Shown here: piece by piece, positions 23,901-32,285 of the stretch
Position numbering within the stretch: position 1 is the stretch's first letter
How the letters are laid out: each line of letters opens with the position of its first letter
IMG/VR virus record: IMGVR_UViG_3300034760_000061
Coordinates: 1-50,085 of that record
DNA from: a virus
Reading direction: 5' to 3' (one strand)
Length of the DNA stretch: 50,085 nt
Translations under genes and position numbers: made by a program
The notes under the pieces: generated by a model
Databases searched by the model: none
What the model was told of the DNA's origin: nothing
What the model saw: the letters and a program-made list of their open reading frames with translations, nothing else

Positions 23901-26891
23901 CACTGCCGCGATCGCCACGCCGGCTGCTGCCGCCCCCCATGGACCCATGGAGCTCATGAACGACATGAAGACTCCCGGAATCTTGAGCAGGTTTCGCGCA
24001 TTCTCGCCAGCGGTAACTGCGCCAGTTTCAACGCTCTGCCCAACGACAACGGCCGTTGTTTTAGCGGTGGTGGCAAACAGACTCGTCGCAAGAGATTTGA
24101 GCGCCATCGCCATCTCCAACGCACGGAAGGTTTTCTGTGCGCCCTCCATGACTCTGTAGCCAGTCGTGTTCTCTTTGAAAAATCCTTTCGCCGCGCCGGC
24201 CATGTCGCCATACGAGCGCATTTGAAGCTGCGCGGATTGTTGAGCCGCAAGCGCGTTGGCCTGCTGAATTTTGGCTTGATCGCCCCCAGCGTCCTTTTTG
24301 GATTTCGCCAGTTCGGCGTCGATTGCCGCTTGAGCGCGCCCGTAGCCAGAAAAAGCCGTTGTGAGCCCGCCGATTGCCTTGCCCATGCGGCCAAACGATT
24401 CCTCCATGCCGGCCGCAGCTGACTTTGTCACCTCGTCGATAGCCGTCATGATTTCGAGCAAATCTTTCGCCGCGCCGACGCTGCCACCGCCGAGTTCAAG
24501 CGCCATCTTCTTGCCCGTCAGTTCCCTGATCTTTTCCAGCTTGGTGATCTGCTCCGTCAGCGCGAACATCTCGGCGTACGTCGCCGGCCCGGCGTCGAGC
24601 GCGGCCTGGGCCTTGGCCATCGCCAGATCGACCACCGCCACCTCGGTCAGGCCGTACGTGTCGACCTGCTGCTGTAGCGCCTTGGTCTGGTCGTCGAGCG
24701 CCTTCTTTTCGGCCTGGAGACGATCGAACATCTCGTCGTCCGTTTTAGCCGACGCCTTTGCAACGCTCTCTTTCAGCGCCAGGGACTGCGCCTGTGCGGC
24801 AGCCATATCTTCCTGCTGCGCCATGATGGCGATCTGCGCGCGCGCGCTGGCAATCGAAGCGGCGGACAGCTTATTTTTGCCAGTGCCGATTTCAGCGTCC
24901 AGCTTGATCGTCGCCTTCTGCGATTCCAACAGCTTGTCATAGCCGGCCAGCTCAAGTTTGTTTGCCGCGATCTTTTCGGCGATCGACGTCATCAGATTTT
25001 GGTAGGCGGTCGCCTCTGCCTTGATCGCTGCGGCGCCGGCCTTGTCGACGTATTTGGCCTTTACCCAAGCCTCCTGGGCCGGCGTCAATTCGCCAAACTC
25101 TTTTTTAAGATTGGCAATCTCGTACGCCATTTTCTGAGCCGCAGTGCCATTCTCGCCCACCCACTTCGCAATTTTTGCGTCCCGGCCGCGATTTGCAGCG
25201 TGCGTAGTCTCGTCTTGCGCTTGAGCGACACGCTTGAGCGCAGTCTCGTAGTTATGAAGAACCGTGACTTCGTCCAAGTACCGCATCGACTGGCTCACCC
25301 CTGCCCACTTCCCAGTTCCGGCACGAACGGCCTCCAGGTCACCCTTGGCGCGCGCAAGACCGTCCTTGTCGACATCGCTCAGTTCGTTCAAACCTTTAAG
25401 ACGTGGCTCCGTGTCCTGCAGGCGGTTCCGCTCCCTCAACTTCTCGATTTGCTTATCCAGCCGGGAGATCATTTCGTCCGTAGATTCCTCGACAGCGGCC
25501 GTCGCTTTTTCACTGGCCTCCTTCGATTTATCGCCCCACACCATCCAGGCTGTCGCTGCCAACCCGAGCAAAGTGATAACTGCACCAATGGGCCCACCAA
25601 GGAACATCATGGCGGTACGCAGCACCCCCATTGCGCGCGCGGCGATACCGCCTGCTACCGCCTGCGCGGTGATTGCAGAGGTCGACGCAAGTGACGCGGT
25701 CGTGGCTACGTTAGCGGCAACAGCTTGCGCGGCCAGCGCGACGGCGTTTGCTTCAGCAAGGGCGGCGGCCCGGGCTTGCGCCGGGATCAGGCCGTTTTGT
25801 GCGATAGCCAGTTGCACGGCGCCGCTTGCGCCGAGCACTGCCGCACGCAATTCCACAACACGGGCGGCAGCAAGGGCAGCAGCAGACGCGGTAACCTGAA
25901 CGTTCGCTTGCGCCTCCGTCAGCTTGGCCGCAGCGATAGCCGACGCTGCACCGGTTGAGACAACAGCAGCTTCCAGGGTTGATGCCGCCAGGGCGCGATT
26001 AGCAACCGCTGCGGTGTAGGCGCTAGTGCCCATATTTACAAGCCAAGTCACCAATTTCGCAGTTGTCAACGTAACTACGGCACCAGCAATCATGGTCAGG
26101 TTTGACGACAGGAAGCCGATCGCGCCGGTCAGGGCCGACACCGCTCCGCTGGCGTTTGCCTGCACGCCGACGAACTCCATGAGGTTGTTCTTGAGGACTG
26201 TGAAGGCGCCCGAAATGGTCTGGACTTCCTTCGCCTCTTCGCGCAGCCTGACCAACGCGTTCGGCAGGGTGTCCGCCATAATTTTGGACGTGATTGCGCC
26301 TTCTTCCGCCATCTTCTTGAGCGCTCCGACTGGCACGCCAATGCCATCGGCCAGGGCAAGCATCAACCGCGGCGCTGCCTCATTCACAGCGTTAAATTCT
26401 TCACCCCGCAGCGTGCCAGAGGCAAATGCCTGGGACAGCTGCAGCTGCGCCGATGCGGCCTCGGATGCTGTGGCGCCAGAGACCAGCAGTGACAGGTTGA
26501 CCGTTTCCGTGATCGCCGCCACCTGCTTCTGCGCTGTGCCGAGTTCGCGCGTGCCATTGGCAATTCGGGCGTAGAGCACGCCTGTTTCTTGCAGACCTTG
26601 CGTGGACTGCGCAGCAATTCGCTTCACGTCAGCATAGGCCAGCCCATACTCGCGCGCGGAGAGCGACGCCAGCTTTAGCTGTGCCGTAAACTTGCCGTAG
26701 GCATCCGACATTTGTACAAGCTGCCCCAGGCCGATGCCAGCAGCGATGCCGGCAAGCGCGGCCTTCGCCATGTCAGCGGCGCGACTCATGCTGGCGGTGG
26801 CGTCGCCGACCACCCGGCGCGCGCTGTCCATGCCGCTCTGCAGCCTGGCGATATCTGCGCTCAGCCGGATTTCCATATCGCCGATGATCAT
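20967..26891 (-). CDS. tape measure protein (1,974 aa)
   Basis: It sets tail length and is ejected with the DNA. Evidence: very large size, N-terminal DIARLQSGMDSARRVVGDA, the tape-measure core (TLRGEEFNAVNEAAPRLM about residues 160-180), hydrophobic membrane-active stretches (about 250-460), long Ala-rich coiled coils, and a C-terminal VGENGPEIEATGPSRI motif seen in many tape measures. A segment near residue 1880 (LYESVLGRQGDVKGLEFW) resembles a DUF4214-like repeat. AGGAAAAGC precedes the start. At about 0.15 nm per residue the tail would be long (roughly 250-300 nm, by the general rule for these proteins). Confidence 0.95.
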   Translation of the reverse strand: MIIGDMEIRLSADIARLQSGMDSARRVVGDATASMSRAADMAKAALAGIAAGIGLGQLVQMSDAYGKFTAQLKLASLSAREYGLAYADVKRIAAQSTQGLQETGVLYARIANGTRELGTAQKQVAAITETVNLSLLVSGATASEAASAQLQLSQAFASGTLRGEEFNAVNEAAPRLMLALADGIGVPVGALKKMAEEGAITSKIMADTLPNALVRLREEAKEVQTISGAFTVLKNNLMEFVGVQANASGAVSALTGAIGFLSSNLTMIAGAVVTLTTAKLVTWLVNMGTSAYTAAVANRALAASTLEAAVVSTGAASAIAAAKLTEAQANVQVTASAAALAAARVVELRAAVLGASGAVQLAIAQNGLIPAQARAAALAEANAVALAAQAVAANVATTASLASTSAITAQAVAGGIAARAMGVLRTAMMFLGGPIGAVITLLGLAATAWMVWGDKSKEASEKATAAVEESTDEMISRLDKQIEKLRERNRLQDTEPRLKGLNELSDVDKDGLARAKGDLEAVRAGTGKWAGVSQSMRYLDEVTVLHNYETALKRVAQAQDETTHAANRGRDAKIAKWVGENGTAAQKMAYEIANLKKEFGELTPAQEAWVKAKYVDKAGAAAIKAEATAYQNLMTSIAEKIAANKLELAGYDKLLESQKATIKLDAEIGTGKNKLSAASIASARAQIAIMAQQEDMAAAQAQSLALKESVAKASAKTDDEMFDRLQAEKKALDDQTKALQQQVDTYGLTEVAVVDLAMAKAQAALDAGPATYAEMFALTEQITKLEKIRELTGKKMALELGGGSVGAAKDLLEIMTAIDEVTKSAAAGMEESFGRMGKAIGGLTTAFSGYGRAQAAIDAELAKSKKDAGGDQAKIQQANALAAQQSAQLQMRSYGDMAGAAKGFFKENTTGYRVMEGAQKTFRALEMAMALKSLATSLFATTAKTTAVVVGQSVETGAVTAGENARNLLKIPGVFMSFMSSMGPWGAAAAGVAIAAVLGTAFSGGGSGGGMSAADVQKKQGAGGVFGDDDAQSDSIAQSLKMLEEHSGNLVPINRGMLAALRSIEASMKGLTNLVVRAPGVTDGTNFGIETGQLNAGKPVDFVGRLTDKIFNVIAPGALGDKVSKALINLWGKTKQNIVDSGIQFGGSVRDLQGGKGFDQYASVDTTKSSFFGLSKNTTNAVQKAGLEGELPAQFGLLFKGVESALSEAASVLGIGADHVTKSLDALTIDVTKISLKGLKGDELTAALNAVLSKTMDDMSEAVFPDMDGFRQVGEGYTETIVRLASNYASLDQSLSSLGMTFGAAGVGSLAAREGLIAAAGGIDKFAEHASSFAENFLTDAERLAPVQKYVNEELARLGQTGIKTRDDFKAAVLGLSEGGKLATTAGAELFTGLMALESAFAAVAPSLEKTKTAAEKLSERESLIDRRDELKMRPEDLATKRRKKVDESNWDVYDEVAKLDLSNKNRVLEIQNLELAGDKLGALAARRSDEIVGLDASTAQIVKRRHALEDESAAAALVTKNRGIEIQVMELQGNKAGALAATRALEVVGLEASTVALIKNRNALQDQATAAANAVTGANTALENVKTAVERNKASLEDAYKQNVDDLKALSEQTKSQISDVKSRADAVQAVFDKLNSALASTVIQVDYFDAAQRRSAQELLARAAITTRGGGTADIKGLEDALSVIAKPSQQLFGTFEEWARDQARTGSTIAALKENAKDEINFASLTVDAINKAAGAAQAGSEANLKLLAAQHKDDMAAQDKIIEDAQTEIDLARGLNTGILSIAEALKAFGIAVQMVKDNPAPLSVEGLYESVLGRQGDVKGLEFWKKAYGESVDNAEMQDFIKAAKPELDAKREGTLAQFLRKHGVPGYATGGDFGGGLRLVGENGPEIEATGPSRIFNADQTRSLMNGGDSADLAAEIRELRLVVQAQADALGAISTNTGKTAGSTGQMAKEFNNVSSGGNVVRVKANV

Positions 26892-26918
26892 GCTTTTCCT
26901 TTAATTTGATCGCCCAAA

Positions 26919-26942
26919 GAAAAGGCCAGCGCATGGCTGGCC
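26919..26942 (-). terminator. hairpin terminator after the tail chaperone genes
   Basis: GGCCAGC (26924-26930), loop GCATG and GCTGGCC (26936-26942) form a 7-bp GC-rich stem. On the minus strand TTTTCTTT follows. It lies directly after the frameshift product's stop and before the tape measure start. Confidence 0.7.
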
Positions 26943-27403
26943 TATCCATCGAGGAAACTTCTGATTTTCCGCTGAAGCTCAGCGCGTTTTACCTGCTCAC
27001 CTTCCGTTGACTCGGCGAACGGTGGTTTGCAGTCACGCTTCGTCGCGCGATGAGACTCGCCGAGATACTCGCGCGACAATCTGATGAGCGTTTCAGCCTC
27101 CCACGCAGATAGCTCGATGCCAGTGTTCGCCTGGCAGTAGCTGAGTTCCTGATGAGTCAGCGGGGAGTCGCCCATGCTGGTGCACATGGTCGGCCCCCAA
27201 TTCCACAGCAAGCCAACCAGGTGCTCGCCGCAATCAAGTGGCGGCATCGCCGGCTGGAAGTCTTCGCCGAACCTCCCCCGCAGCAGTTGCAATCGGGACT
27301 TGGTCGGCTCCTTCGATTTGTCGCCGTCTTCCCGTTCCAGCACAGCGCCGAGCCAAGCGCTGTGCCGAACGTACAGACTTAGGCAGTCGGCGACGCCTTG
27401 GTA
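26942..27403 (-). CDS. tail assembly chaperone C-terminal extension (GT-like), read by -1 frameshift
   Basis: This frame has no good start of its own but joins the upstream chaperone frame at the slippery site (27403-27409). After the slip it reads YQGVADCLSLYVRHSAWLGA, then LEREDGDKSKEPTK, a coherent protein of 153 residues. The fusion would total about 289 residues. In lambda the G and GT proteins made this way fold the tape measure during tail assembly; the order (before the tape measure, after the tail tube) is the same here. Confidence 0.75.
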   Translation of the reverse strand, partial: YQGVADCLSLYVRHSAWLGAVLEREDGDKSKEPTKSRLQLLRGRFGEDFQPAMPPLDCGEHLVGLLWNWGPTMCTSMGDSPLTHQELSYCQANTGIELSAWEAETLIRLSREYLGESHRATKRDCKPPFAESTEGEQVKRAELQRKIRSFLDG

Positions 27404-27810
27404 AAATTTGCGGTGTCGCTCAGCAGCTTATCGAGCTGCGCCGGAATAAAGCACACTTCCAGGTTGCTGTAGACGTCCATGAACAGAGCCTTGTCGGTCA
27501 GATCGCCGACTTCGATGTTTTCGAAACGGTCGGTGCAGGCAGCCAGGAACTCGGCGGTGTCCTTGGTCTGTTCGTCAGCCGACAGATCGGACTTGCCCTT
27601 TTTCTTGTAGCGGTCCATGTTGCGGTTTGCCTGAGCCGCCTTGGCGGCGGCGAACTTCTTCGTACCTGGGCCGAACATGTGAGCGATCATCGGCTTCGAT
27701 TCATCAGGCTTGCCGTCCGGGCCGTCAGCGAACATCGGCTCGTCGTTGCCGTCGCGCAGTTGGTGAGCAACAGTAGCAACGAGGGCAAATTTTTTCAGGT
27801 TGGTATTCAT
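27379..27810 (-). CDS. tail assembly chaperone (G-like, 143 aa)
   Basis: ATG 27810 has AAGGAAATACC upstream. The protein is soluble and Lys/Asp-rich (FALVATVAHQLRDGND, KGKSDLSADEQTKDTAEFL). It lies between the major tail protein and the tape measure, the conserved place of the lambda gpG equivalent. A -1 slippery heptamer lies nine codons before its stop, giving a second, longer product. Confidence 0.75.
   Translation of the reverse strand: MNTNLKKFALVATVAHQLRDGNDEPMFADGPDGKPDESKPMIAHMFGPGTKKFAAAKAAQANRNMDRYKKKGKSDLSADEQTKDTAEFLAACTDRFENIEVGDLTDKALFMDVYSNLEVCFIPAQLDKLLSDTANFTKASPTA
27403..27409 (-). promoter_or_regulatory. programmed -1 frameshift site (A AAT TTT)
   Basis: On the minus strand the zero-frame codons are GCA AAT TTT ACC, so the heptamer A-AAT-TTT fits the X-XXY-YYZ rule. 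After slipping, reading continues in the open -1 frame (TAC CAA GGC) for 153 codons. The zero frame stops 24 bases past the heptamer. Confidence 0.75.
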
Positions 27811-27942
27811 GGTATTTCCTTTTCGTGGGTAATTTTTAACTGCCGGGATTCCGGTAGTTTCTAAAATGCCCGTGCCAGCGACCGCTCCCACGAAGGAGAC
27901 AGTCGCCGGCCGGTGCTGGTTGTGTCCAGATGGCCGTGATAG

Positions 27943-28404
27943 TTAAACGGTGACGGTGTCGGTCTGGCGCAGCAAGGTCATGTTTCCCTTGACGGCGTCG
28001 TTACTGGTGCCGCCGCTTTTCGTGTACTTCGAAACCTGCGCGGTGAAGTAATCGATCGTCGTGTCCTGGTTCACGCACTTGAAGGACGGAACGCTGTGAT
28101 TCTTGGACGCAGCCTTGATCAAAATTTGGCCAGCGTCATCCGCCGCCCAGGCGCACTCGAAATCGGCGTTGGGCAGCTTGAACGAGCCCTTCTTTTCGCG
28201 GTCCTGGCCGTCGCCAACGGTCGAGAGCGTGGACGTCGAATACTCGCGCCCTTCAACGCTGCCCACGTTGGTGATCTGGCCAACCTCTACCCAGGTGAGC
28301 AGGGCAAATGCCGCCGCTGCGCCAGCGCCCTCGGCCACGGTTGGGGCTGAGGTCGAGATGTAGAGTTTCGTCCCGGCGATGGTGTCAAAATCGATTCCTG
28401 CCAT
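27943..28404 (-). CDS. major tail tube protein (153 aa)
   Basis: The protein starts GIDFDTIAGTKLYIS and has the tail-tube features WVEVGQITNVGSVEGREYS and GSFKLPNADFECAW, seen in lambda-V-like tail proteins. Size and position (after tail terminator, before chaperones) fit. It forms the hexameric rings of the tail tube. A GC-rich imperfect hairpin lies in the gap that follows (27860-27910) and may limit read-through to the chaperone genes. Confidence 0.85.
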   Translation of the reverse strand: MAGIDFDTIAGTKLYISTSAPTVAEGAGAAAAFALLTWVEVGQITNVGSVEGREYSTSTLSTVGDGQDREKKGSFKLPNADFECAWAADDAGQILIKAASKNHSVPSFKCVNQDTTIDYFTAQVSKYTKSGGTSNDAVKGNMTLLRQTDTVTV

Positions 28405-28423
28405 GATGTAGTACCTTTCAATG

Positions 28424-28500
28424 AAAAAAGCCCGCTCGCTGGATTGCGAAACGGGCGGGCTGATAAAGCTTTGGATGAAAAAAACCGCTCGATGGCGGCG
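28424..28500 (-). terminator. two tandem hairpin terminators
   Basis: AGCCCGC (28429-28435) pairs with GCGGGCT (28455-28461), and on the minus strand is followed by a T-run. A second smaller hairpin, CCGC/GCGG at 28485-28498, is also followed by a run of T. Both lie between the tail terminator and tail tube genes. Confidence 0.65.
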
Positions 28501-28517
28501 GTGTGAGACTTGGCTGG

Positions 28518-28919
28518 TCAGGCCGGCTCGATGTAGGTCACCATGAAGTCACGGCTTTGTTCGAACGTTGGGACCGTGCTGTCGCCCATGTCCGGGCCGA
28601 CCAGGTCGCGCAGCACGCTGCGCACCTCGTAGCCAGCGATAAGCCCTGTATGCACGCCGGCGCCGAGCTTCGCCGCCCTGAGAACCGCCTTCTGCTGCGG
28701 GTAGGACGACGCGTAGACCGTGACCTGAACTCGCGCCGTGACCAGGCTGTTTCCAGCGCGCGCCACGGTGTCCTGTTCATTGCCGCTGATTTCTGTGATG
28801 CCGATCGCCGGCAAAGCACCGGCCGGGATCGTGCCGGCGGCGACGCGAGTGGCAGGCACCAGGGCGATAAGGGGCGCATGCGCGACCAGCAGCGCACGAA
28901 CGATTGCAACCGAACTCAT
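28518..28919 (-). CDS. tail terminator / tail completion protein, DUF3168-like (133 aa)
   Basis: The pattern SVAIVRALLVAHAPL...RVAAGTIPAGALPAIGITEI, VQVTVYASSY and a C-terminal VTYIEP is that of DUF3168-type tail terminators, which cap the tail tube and join it to the head. Position before the tail tube agrees. Its start overlaps the stop of the 68-aa gene upstream. Confidence 0.8.
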   Translation of the reverse strand: MSSVAIVRALLVAHAPLIALVPATRVAAGTIPAGALPAIGITEISGNEQDTVARAGNSLVTARVQVTVYASSYPQQKAVLRAAKLGAGVHTGLIAGYEVRSVLRDLVGPDMGDSTVPTFEQSRDFMVTYIEPA

Positions 28920-29122
28920 TTCCTGCGCGCTCGAGGTTTTGCAGTCGGTGCCGGAACAGCGCGCGCATCAACTGCGGTCGCAACGCCCTGCTTAATGTGG
29001 TACAGGGCTAGGCGCTGCCCACGCGGGCTGTCGACCGTGTCGTACTCGGTGGCCTCTTCCAGCTCACGCACGGTCTCGCCATCGAGCGAGCCTTGCACGG
29101 TCTGCGTCATCAAAATTTTCAT
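28916..29122 (-). CDS. small hypothetical head-tail protein (68 aa)
   Basis: The ATG at 29122 starts KILMTQTVQGSLDGETVREL, a segment common in small phage proteins found next to gp10-like genes. The C-terminus is basic and Ala/Pro-rich. Two bases separate its start from the stop of the gp10-like gene, and its stop overlaps the tail terminator start. Function unknown. Confidence 0.65.
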   Translation of the reverse strand: MKILMTQTVQGSLDGETVRELEEATEYDTVDSPRGQRLALYHIKQGVATAVDARAVPAPTAKPRARRK

Positions 29123-29124
29123 GA

Positions 29125-29601
29125 TTACCCTGGGTCTGGTAGGTTGATGCCCTCGGCCGTCAGCCGTGAGCGGATTTTTGCGCCGACAGCGGTCGCTGCG
29201 CGCGCTGCCCTGGCGTCGAATGCTGGCCGAGCGAACGGGCGCGGCCGTGCGCCGGGGTGGTCGGCGTCGGCAACGACATAGCCCGCGATCCGGAGCGCCC
29301 CGGCGCCGCGCGGCGTGATTTTGTGCGCGCGCGTGCCAAACTCGACCATGCGCGCGTACCAAGCCTTCTTGTTGCCGATCTTGACCGACGCGGTCACGCG
29401 CCCGCCCTTGGCCTTTGTCGTGATCCTGACGCTGCGCCGCAGCGCGCCGCTGTCGACCGGAATGTTGGCCTTGATTTCTTCCTTGAACTCGTTCGCGCCG
29501 GCGCGCAGTGCGCTACGCATGACGTTCTTTTCGAACTTGGCCGAGAATTGCTGCAAAAATGCATCTAACTCCCGGCCGCCAGTGATGTTCGGATCAGCCA
29601 T
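29125..29601 (-). CDS. HK97 gp10-like head-tail protein (158 aa)
   Basis: Start 29601 (MADPNITGGRELDAFL). Motifs IPVDSGALRRSVRI, WYARMVEFGT and RPFARPAFDA are the signature of the HK97 gp10 family, which joins head and tail. The segment after GTRAHKITP is longer than usual. The gene overlaps the upstream head-closure gene by eight bases. Confidence 0.88.
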   Translation of the reverse strand: MADPNITGGRELDAFLQQFSAKFEKNVMRSALRAGANEFKEEIKANIPVDSGALRRSVRITTKAKGGRVTASVKIGNKKAWYARMVEFGTRAHKITPRGAGALRIAGYVVADADHPGARPRPFARPAFDARAARAATAVGAKIRSRLTAEGINLPDPG

Positions 29602-29941
29602 TTGAATAACCCTCCAGTTGGAACTCCGTGTGAACCCGGTCATCCAGCTGCGCCGGCCCGGCGATGATCTGCATGACCCGATCGCCGCGGCTGTGCAAGA
29701 TGACGCGCATGTCGGCAGTGACCGCCTGGGCGCCCTGCATGCGTAGCCTGGCACGCTGAACCGCCTTGCCAAGGCCGTTTTTTGTGGTTTCCGCGCGGCT
29801 CGGCAGCACGTCCTGAACGTTGGCCCAGTAGCGCACCAGCACCGGTACCCATGTTTTTGTTTCGGTGCCGTACACCGGGTCAGGCTCTCCAACAAGCTGC
29901 TCGATCGTGACCTTCTCGTCGCACTTGAAAGGGGTGGCCAT
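29594..29941 (-). CDS. head closure protein (SPP1 gp16-like, 115 aa)
   Basis: Short beta-rich protein with KVTIEQLVGEPD, KTWVPVLVRYWANV and MRVILHSRGDRVMQI, typical of head-tail adaptor proteins that close the connector after packaging. Gene order (connector, head closure, gp10-like) supports this. Confidence 0.82.
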   Translation of the reverse strand: MATPFKCDEKVTIEQLVGEPDPVYGTETKTWVPVLVRYWANVQDVLPSRAETTKNGLGKAVQRARLRMQGAQAVTADMRVILHSRGDRVMQIIAGPAQLDDRVHTEFQLEGYSNG

Positions 29942-30486
29942 CAGCTATGCACCTTCAAGCAGTCGAGCCCTCGGATAAGGTGCGGCGATTCCGGCGTCCC
30001 GGCCGGCGCGAAATACTCACGCACTTTGGCCAGGATGTAGCCCTTGAACGCCGGCGGCGTCGCGGTCTCGTCATCGCCGTAGCCACAAATCACCGTCAGA
30101 GTCACCGCCTCCGGGCTTTGCTTCGTGGCCGGCCAGGTGGCGCCCGCCGCGAGCGTCACGAACCCAGGCTCGATTGAGCGGTCGACCACATAGGCGTTTT
30201 CGCTCAGCGTCTGCACGGCACCGTCGACGTCCAGGTATTTCAGGCTGACCACTTCAACCAGCGGCGAGGAAGGCAGCGGAATCACTCCCGTAAAACTTGG
30301 CACCGTCACCTCGTACGTGCGATTGATGATCGAGCGGCCGGTGATGTGCTCAGCCTCGGCGGTCAGTGCGCGCACGCGAATTTCAATTTCCGAGTCTTGG
30401 TCGGTGCCGTTCGCACGTGCACTTGCGCGCGCATCGGCCATGGAAACCGCCAGCGGAGATAGCGGGCTGATTAGACGCGCGGCCAT
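29941..30486 (-). CDS. head-tail connector protein (gp6-like, 181 aa)
   Basis: Helical N-terminus (LSPLAVSMADARASA) and the block AEAEHITGRSIINRTYEV then VEVVSLKYLDVDG match HK97 gp6-like connectors that sit on the portal. It shares single bases with both neighbours (start/stop touching at 30486 and 29941). Confidence 0.82.
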   Translation of the reverse strand: MAARLISPLSPLAVSMADARASARANGTDQDSEIEIRVRALTAEAEHITGRSIINRTYEVTVPSFTGVIPLPSSPLVEVVSLKYLDVDGAVQTLSENAYVVDRSIEPGFVTLAAGATWPATKQSPEAVTLTVICGYGDDETATPPAFKGYILAKVREYFAPAGTPESPHLIRGLDCLKVHS

Positions 30487-31952
30487 CAGGTCACCCGAAC
30501 AAAACGCGCGTTGGCGAAATCGACCTGCGCGACGGCGCCTGGTGAGGTGCGAATATTGATGAAGGCGTAGGCTCCGACGACGCCCGCATTCACGACGACG
30601 CGCAGAGTTTGGAGCACGCCCTTGTAGACTTTCGTGCCAATGGCCAGCGTTTCGGTCGAGCTCGGCATGTAGTTTGCCGCGCCGCTGACGACTACGCCGC
30701 CGGTGGTGGCAAAAACCACACTGATTTCGTTGATGGTGCCGACCGACGCCGACGCCATTACCTCCACCTCCATGATCACCGTCGTACCTGCGGTCGGCGC
30801 CACCATCAGCGGGGAAAAACGGAACGTTTCAGTCGGCGCGCCCGAGCCCGAGATAGCCACACGCTGAACCTTGCCGGGGAAATCATCATTGAAACTGGCC
30901 GACCTATCCACAATCGAGCAATTGCCCGCGATGGCACCGGCAACTGCCGCGGCGGTCCAGTTCTGCGCGACCGTTCCCGTAGCGTTCAGCCCCAGCACTC
31001 CGGGCGTACCAGGCATAAACATACCGTTGCGAATCAGGTTCGTGCTGTCGCCGTTGATGCCGTTGTTGTTGAGCTGCAGGCGACGCGGCAGTTTAGGAAT
31101 TACCGCGTCGAGCTGGCGCGCGATCGCATATCCCATCTGCACGGCGCCAGCGGCGGTCGGGTGCAGCTTGGCGCCGTCGAACCAAGCCGCTACCGGCTCG
31201 CCTTGGCTGGTCGTGTTGATGTCGGTGTAGTCGAGCATGGAACGGTACAGCTCAACCAGGAAAACCCCAGGCGCGCGGGCAGCGTACGCCTGCAACCACG
31301 TGTTGCTCTCCATCATGCTGAGTAACCGCGCCTGGGTCATACCCGAAAACCCGCGCGGCGTCATGGTCCCGATAATCGGCACGATGCCAGCCCCTTGAAG
31401 TTTCGCCAAGATTGATGCGTAATTGGCTACCGTCGTGGCGCTCGGCACGTCCTGCCCAGCATCGTTCGTCCCGGCAAGGAGGAAGCAATATTGCGGGCGA
31501 TGCGCGATAACGTCCGCATCAATGCGGGCGAGGATCTGCGCCGTGGTGTTGCCGGAAACCCCAGCGTTATTGAGTAGCTCGAAACGCTGCTCCATGAAAA
31601 ATTGCGCTTGCGCCCAATAGCCCTTCGCCAGGTGCGCAGCGAACGTCGCCGAGGTCTGCGTGTTCTGGTTGGTGATCGAATCGCCGAGGATCACGATCGT
31701 TGGCGCCGGCCGCTGCAGAGGAAAAGCGCCGCCGTCGCCGTACAGACCCATGGTCCCATCTGGGTTCTTTTGAATGCGTGCCGGATAAAGCGGCGGCTGC
31801 ACCGCTGGGGCGACGTAGACAGTCCCGCCAGTAAGATCAGTGGTTGCATTAATTCCGCCGGCCAACAGCGCGGTTCCTGTCGCGTCGTCCACTGTGATAA
31901 TGGTCTGCGGGCGATGGCCCATGTACGTTGAAAGCAGGCGGATGGTCTTCAT
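30486..31952 (-). CDS. SGNH/GDSL hydrolase in the head operon (488 aa)
   Basis: The four SGNH blocks are in order: GDSIT (Ser92), the Gly block NAGVSGNTT (about 130), GTND (Asn163) and DGAKLHPT (Asp259, His264). The Ser-Asp-His triad of an esterase or acetylxylan-esterase-like enzyme is therefore complete. Residues 1-60 are a beta-rich leader seen in decoration-type proteins, and residues 280-488 form a beta-rich C-terminal module. It lies between the small capsid-associated gene and the connector, with single-base overlaps, so it is likely a virion protein. It may deacetylate host surface polysaccharide or peptidoglycan. Confidence 0.85.
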   Translation of the reverse strand: MKTIRLLSTYMGHRPQTIITVDDATGTALLAGGINATTDLTGGTVYVAPAVQPPLYPARIQKNPDGTMGLYGDGGAFPLQRPAPTIVILGDSITNQNTQTSATFAAHLAKGYWAQAQFFMEQRFELLNNAGVSGNTTAQILARIDADVIAHRPQYCFLLAGTNDAGQDVPSATTVANYASILAKLQGAGIVPIIGTMTPRGFSGMTQARLLSMMESNTWLQAYAARAPGVFLVELYRSMLDYTDINTTSQGEPVAAWFDGAKLHPTAAGAVQMGYAIARQLDAVIPKLPRRLQLNNNGINGDSTNLIRNGMFMPGTPGVLGLNATGTVAQNWTAAAVAGAIAGNCSIVDRSASFNDDFPGKVQRVAISGSGAPTETFRFSPLMVAPTAGTTVIMEVEVMASASVGTINEISVVFATTGGVVVSGAANYMPSSTETLAIGTKVYKGVLQTLRVVVNAGVVGAYAFINIRTSPGAVAQVDFANARFVRVT

Positions 31953-32236
31953 TATTTGGCCTTCGATTTGCTGGTTTTGTTCATCGGCGCATCGGCCATC
32001 TTGTTTTCATGCTCGTCGGTCATCTTGGTGCCGCGCTCGATCGTTTCGGTGTCGCCGGCGGCCAGCGCAGTCGCGACTTCCGGCGCCAGGAGCGGGGTGT
32101 CTTCGACGATCTCGACCAGGCCCGCTTTCTCCAGATCGCGCGCCTCGACCAGCTCGATCGTTTCGGTGTCGCCGGCGGCCATGCTCAGGCGCCCATGCGA
32201 GAACTGATCGCGCGCCAGGATTTTCGTTGTTGCCAT
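31952..32236 (-). CDS. small capsid-associated hypothetical protein (94 aa)
   Basis: It follows the capsid gene at the position of head decoration or completion proteins. The segment AAGDTETIE occurs twice (about residues 20 and 59), so an internal duplication is present. The C-terminus is Lys-rich (NKTSKSKAK). An 8-bp hairpin CCGGCGGC/GCCGCCGG precedes it at 32253-32276. No family recognised. Confidence 0.6.
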   Translation of the reverse strand: MATTKILARDQFSHGRLSMAAGDTETIELVEARDLEKAGLVEIVEDTPLLAPEVATALAAGDTETIERGTKMTDEHENKMADAPMNKTSKSKAK

Positions 32237-32285
32237 GTCGTTCTCCAGGTGTCCGGCGGCCGTGTGGCGCCGCCGGCGGGGTTGA

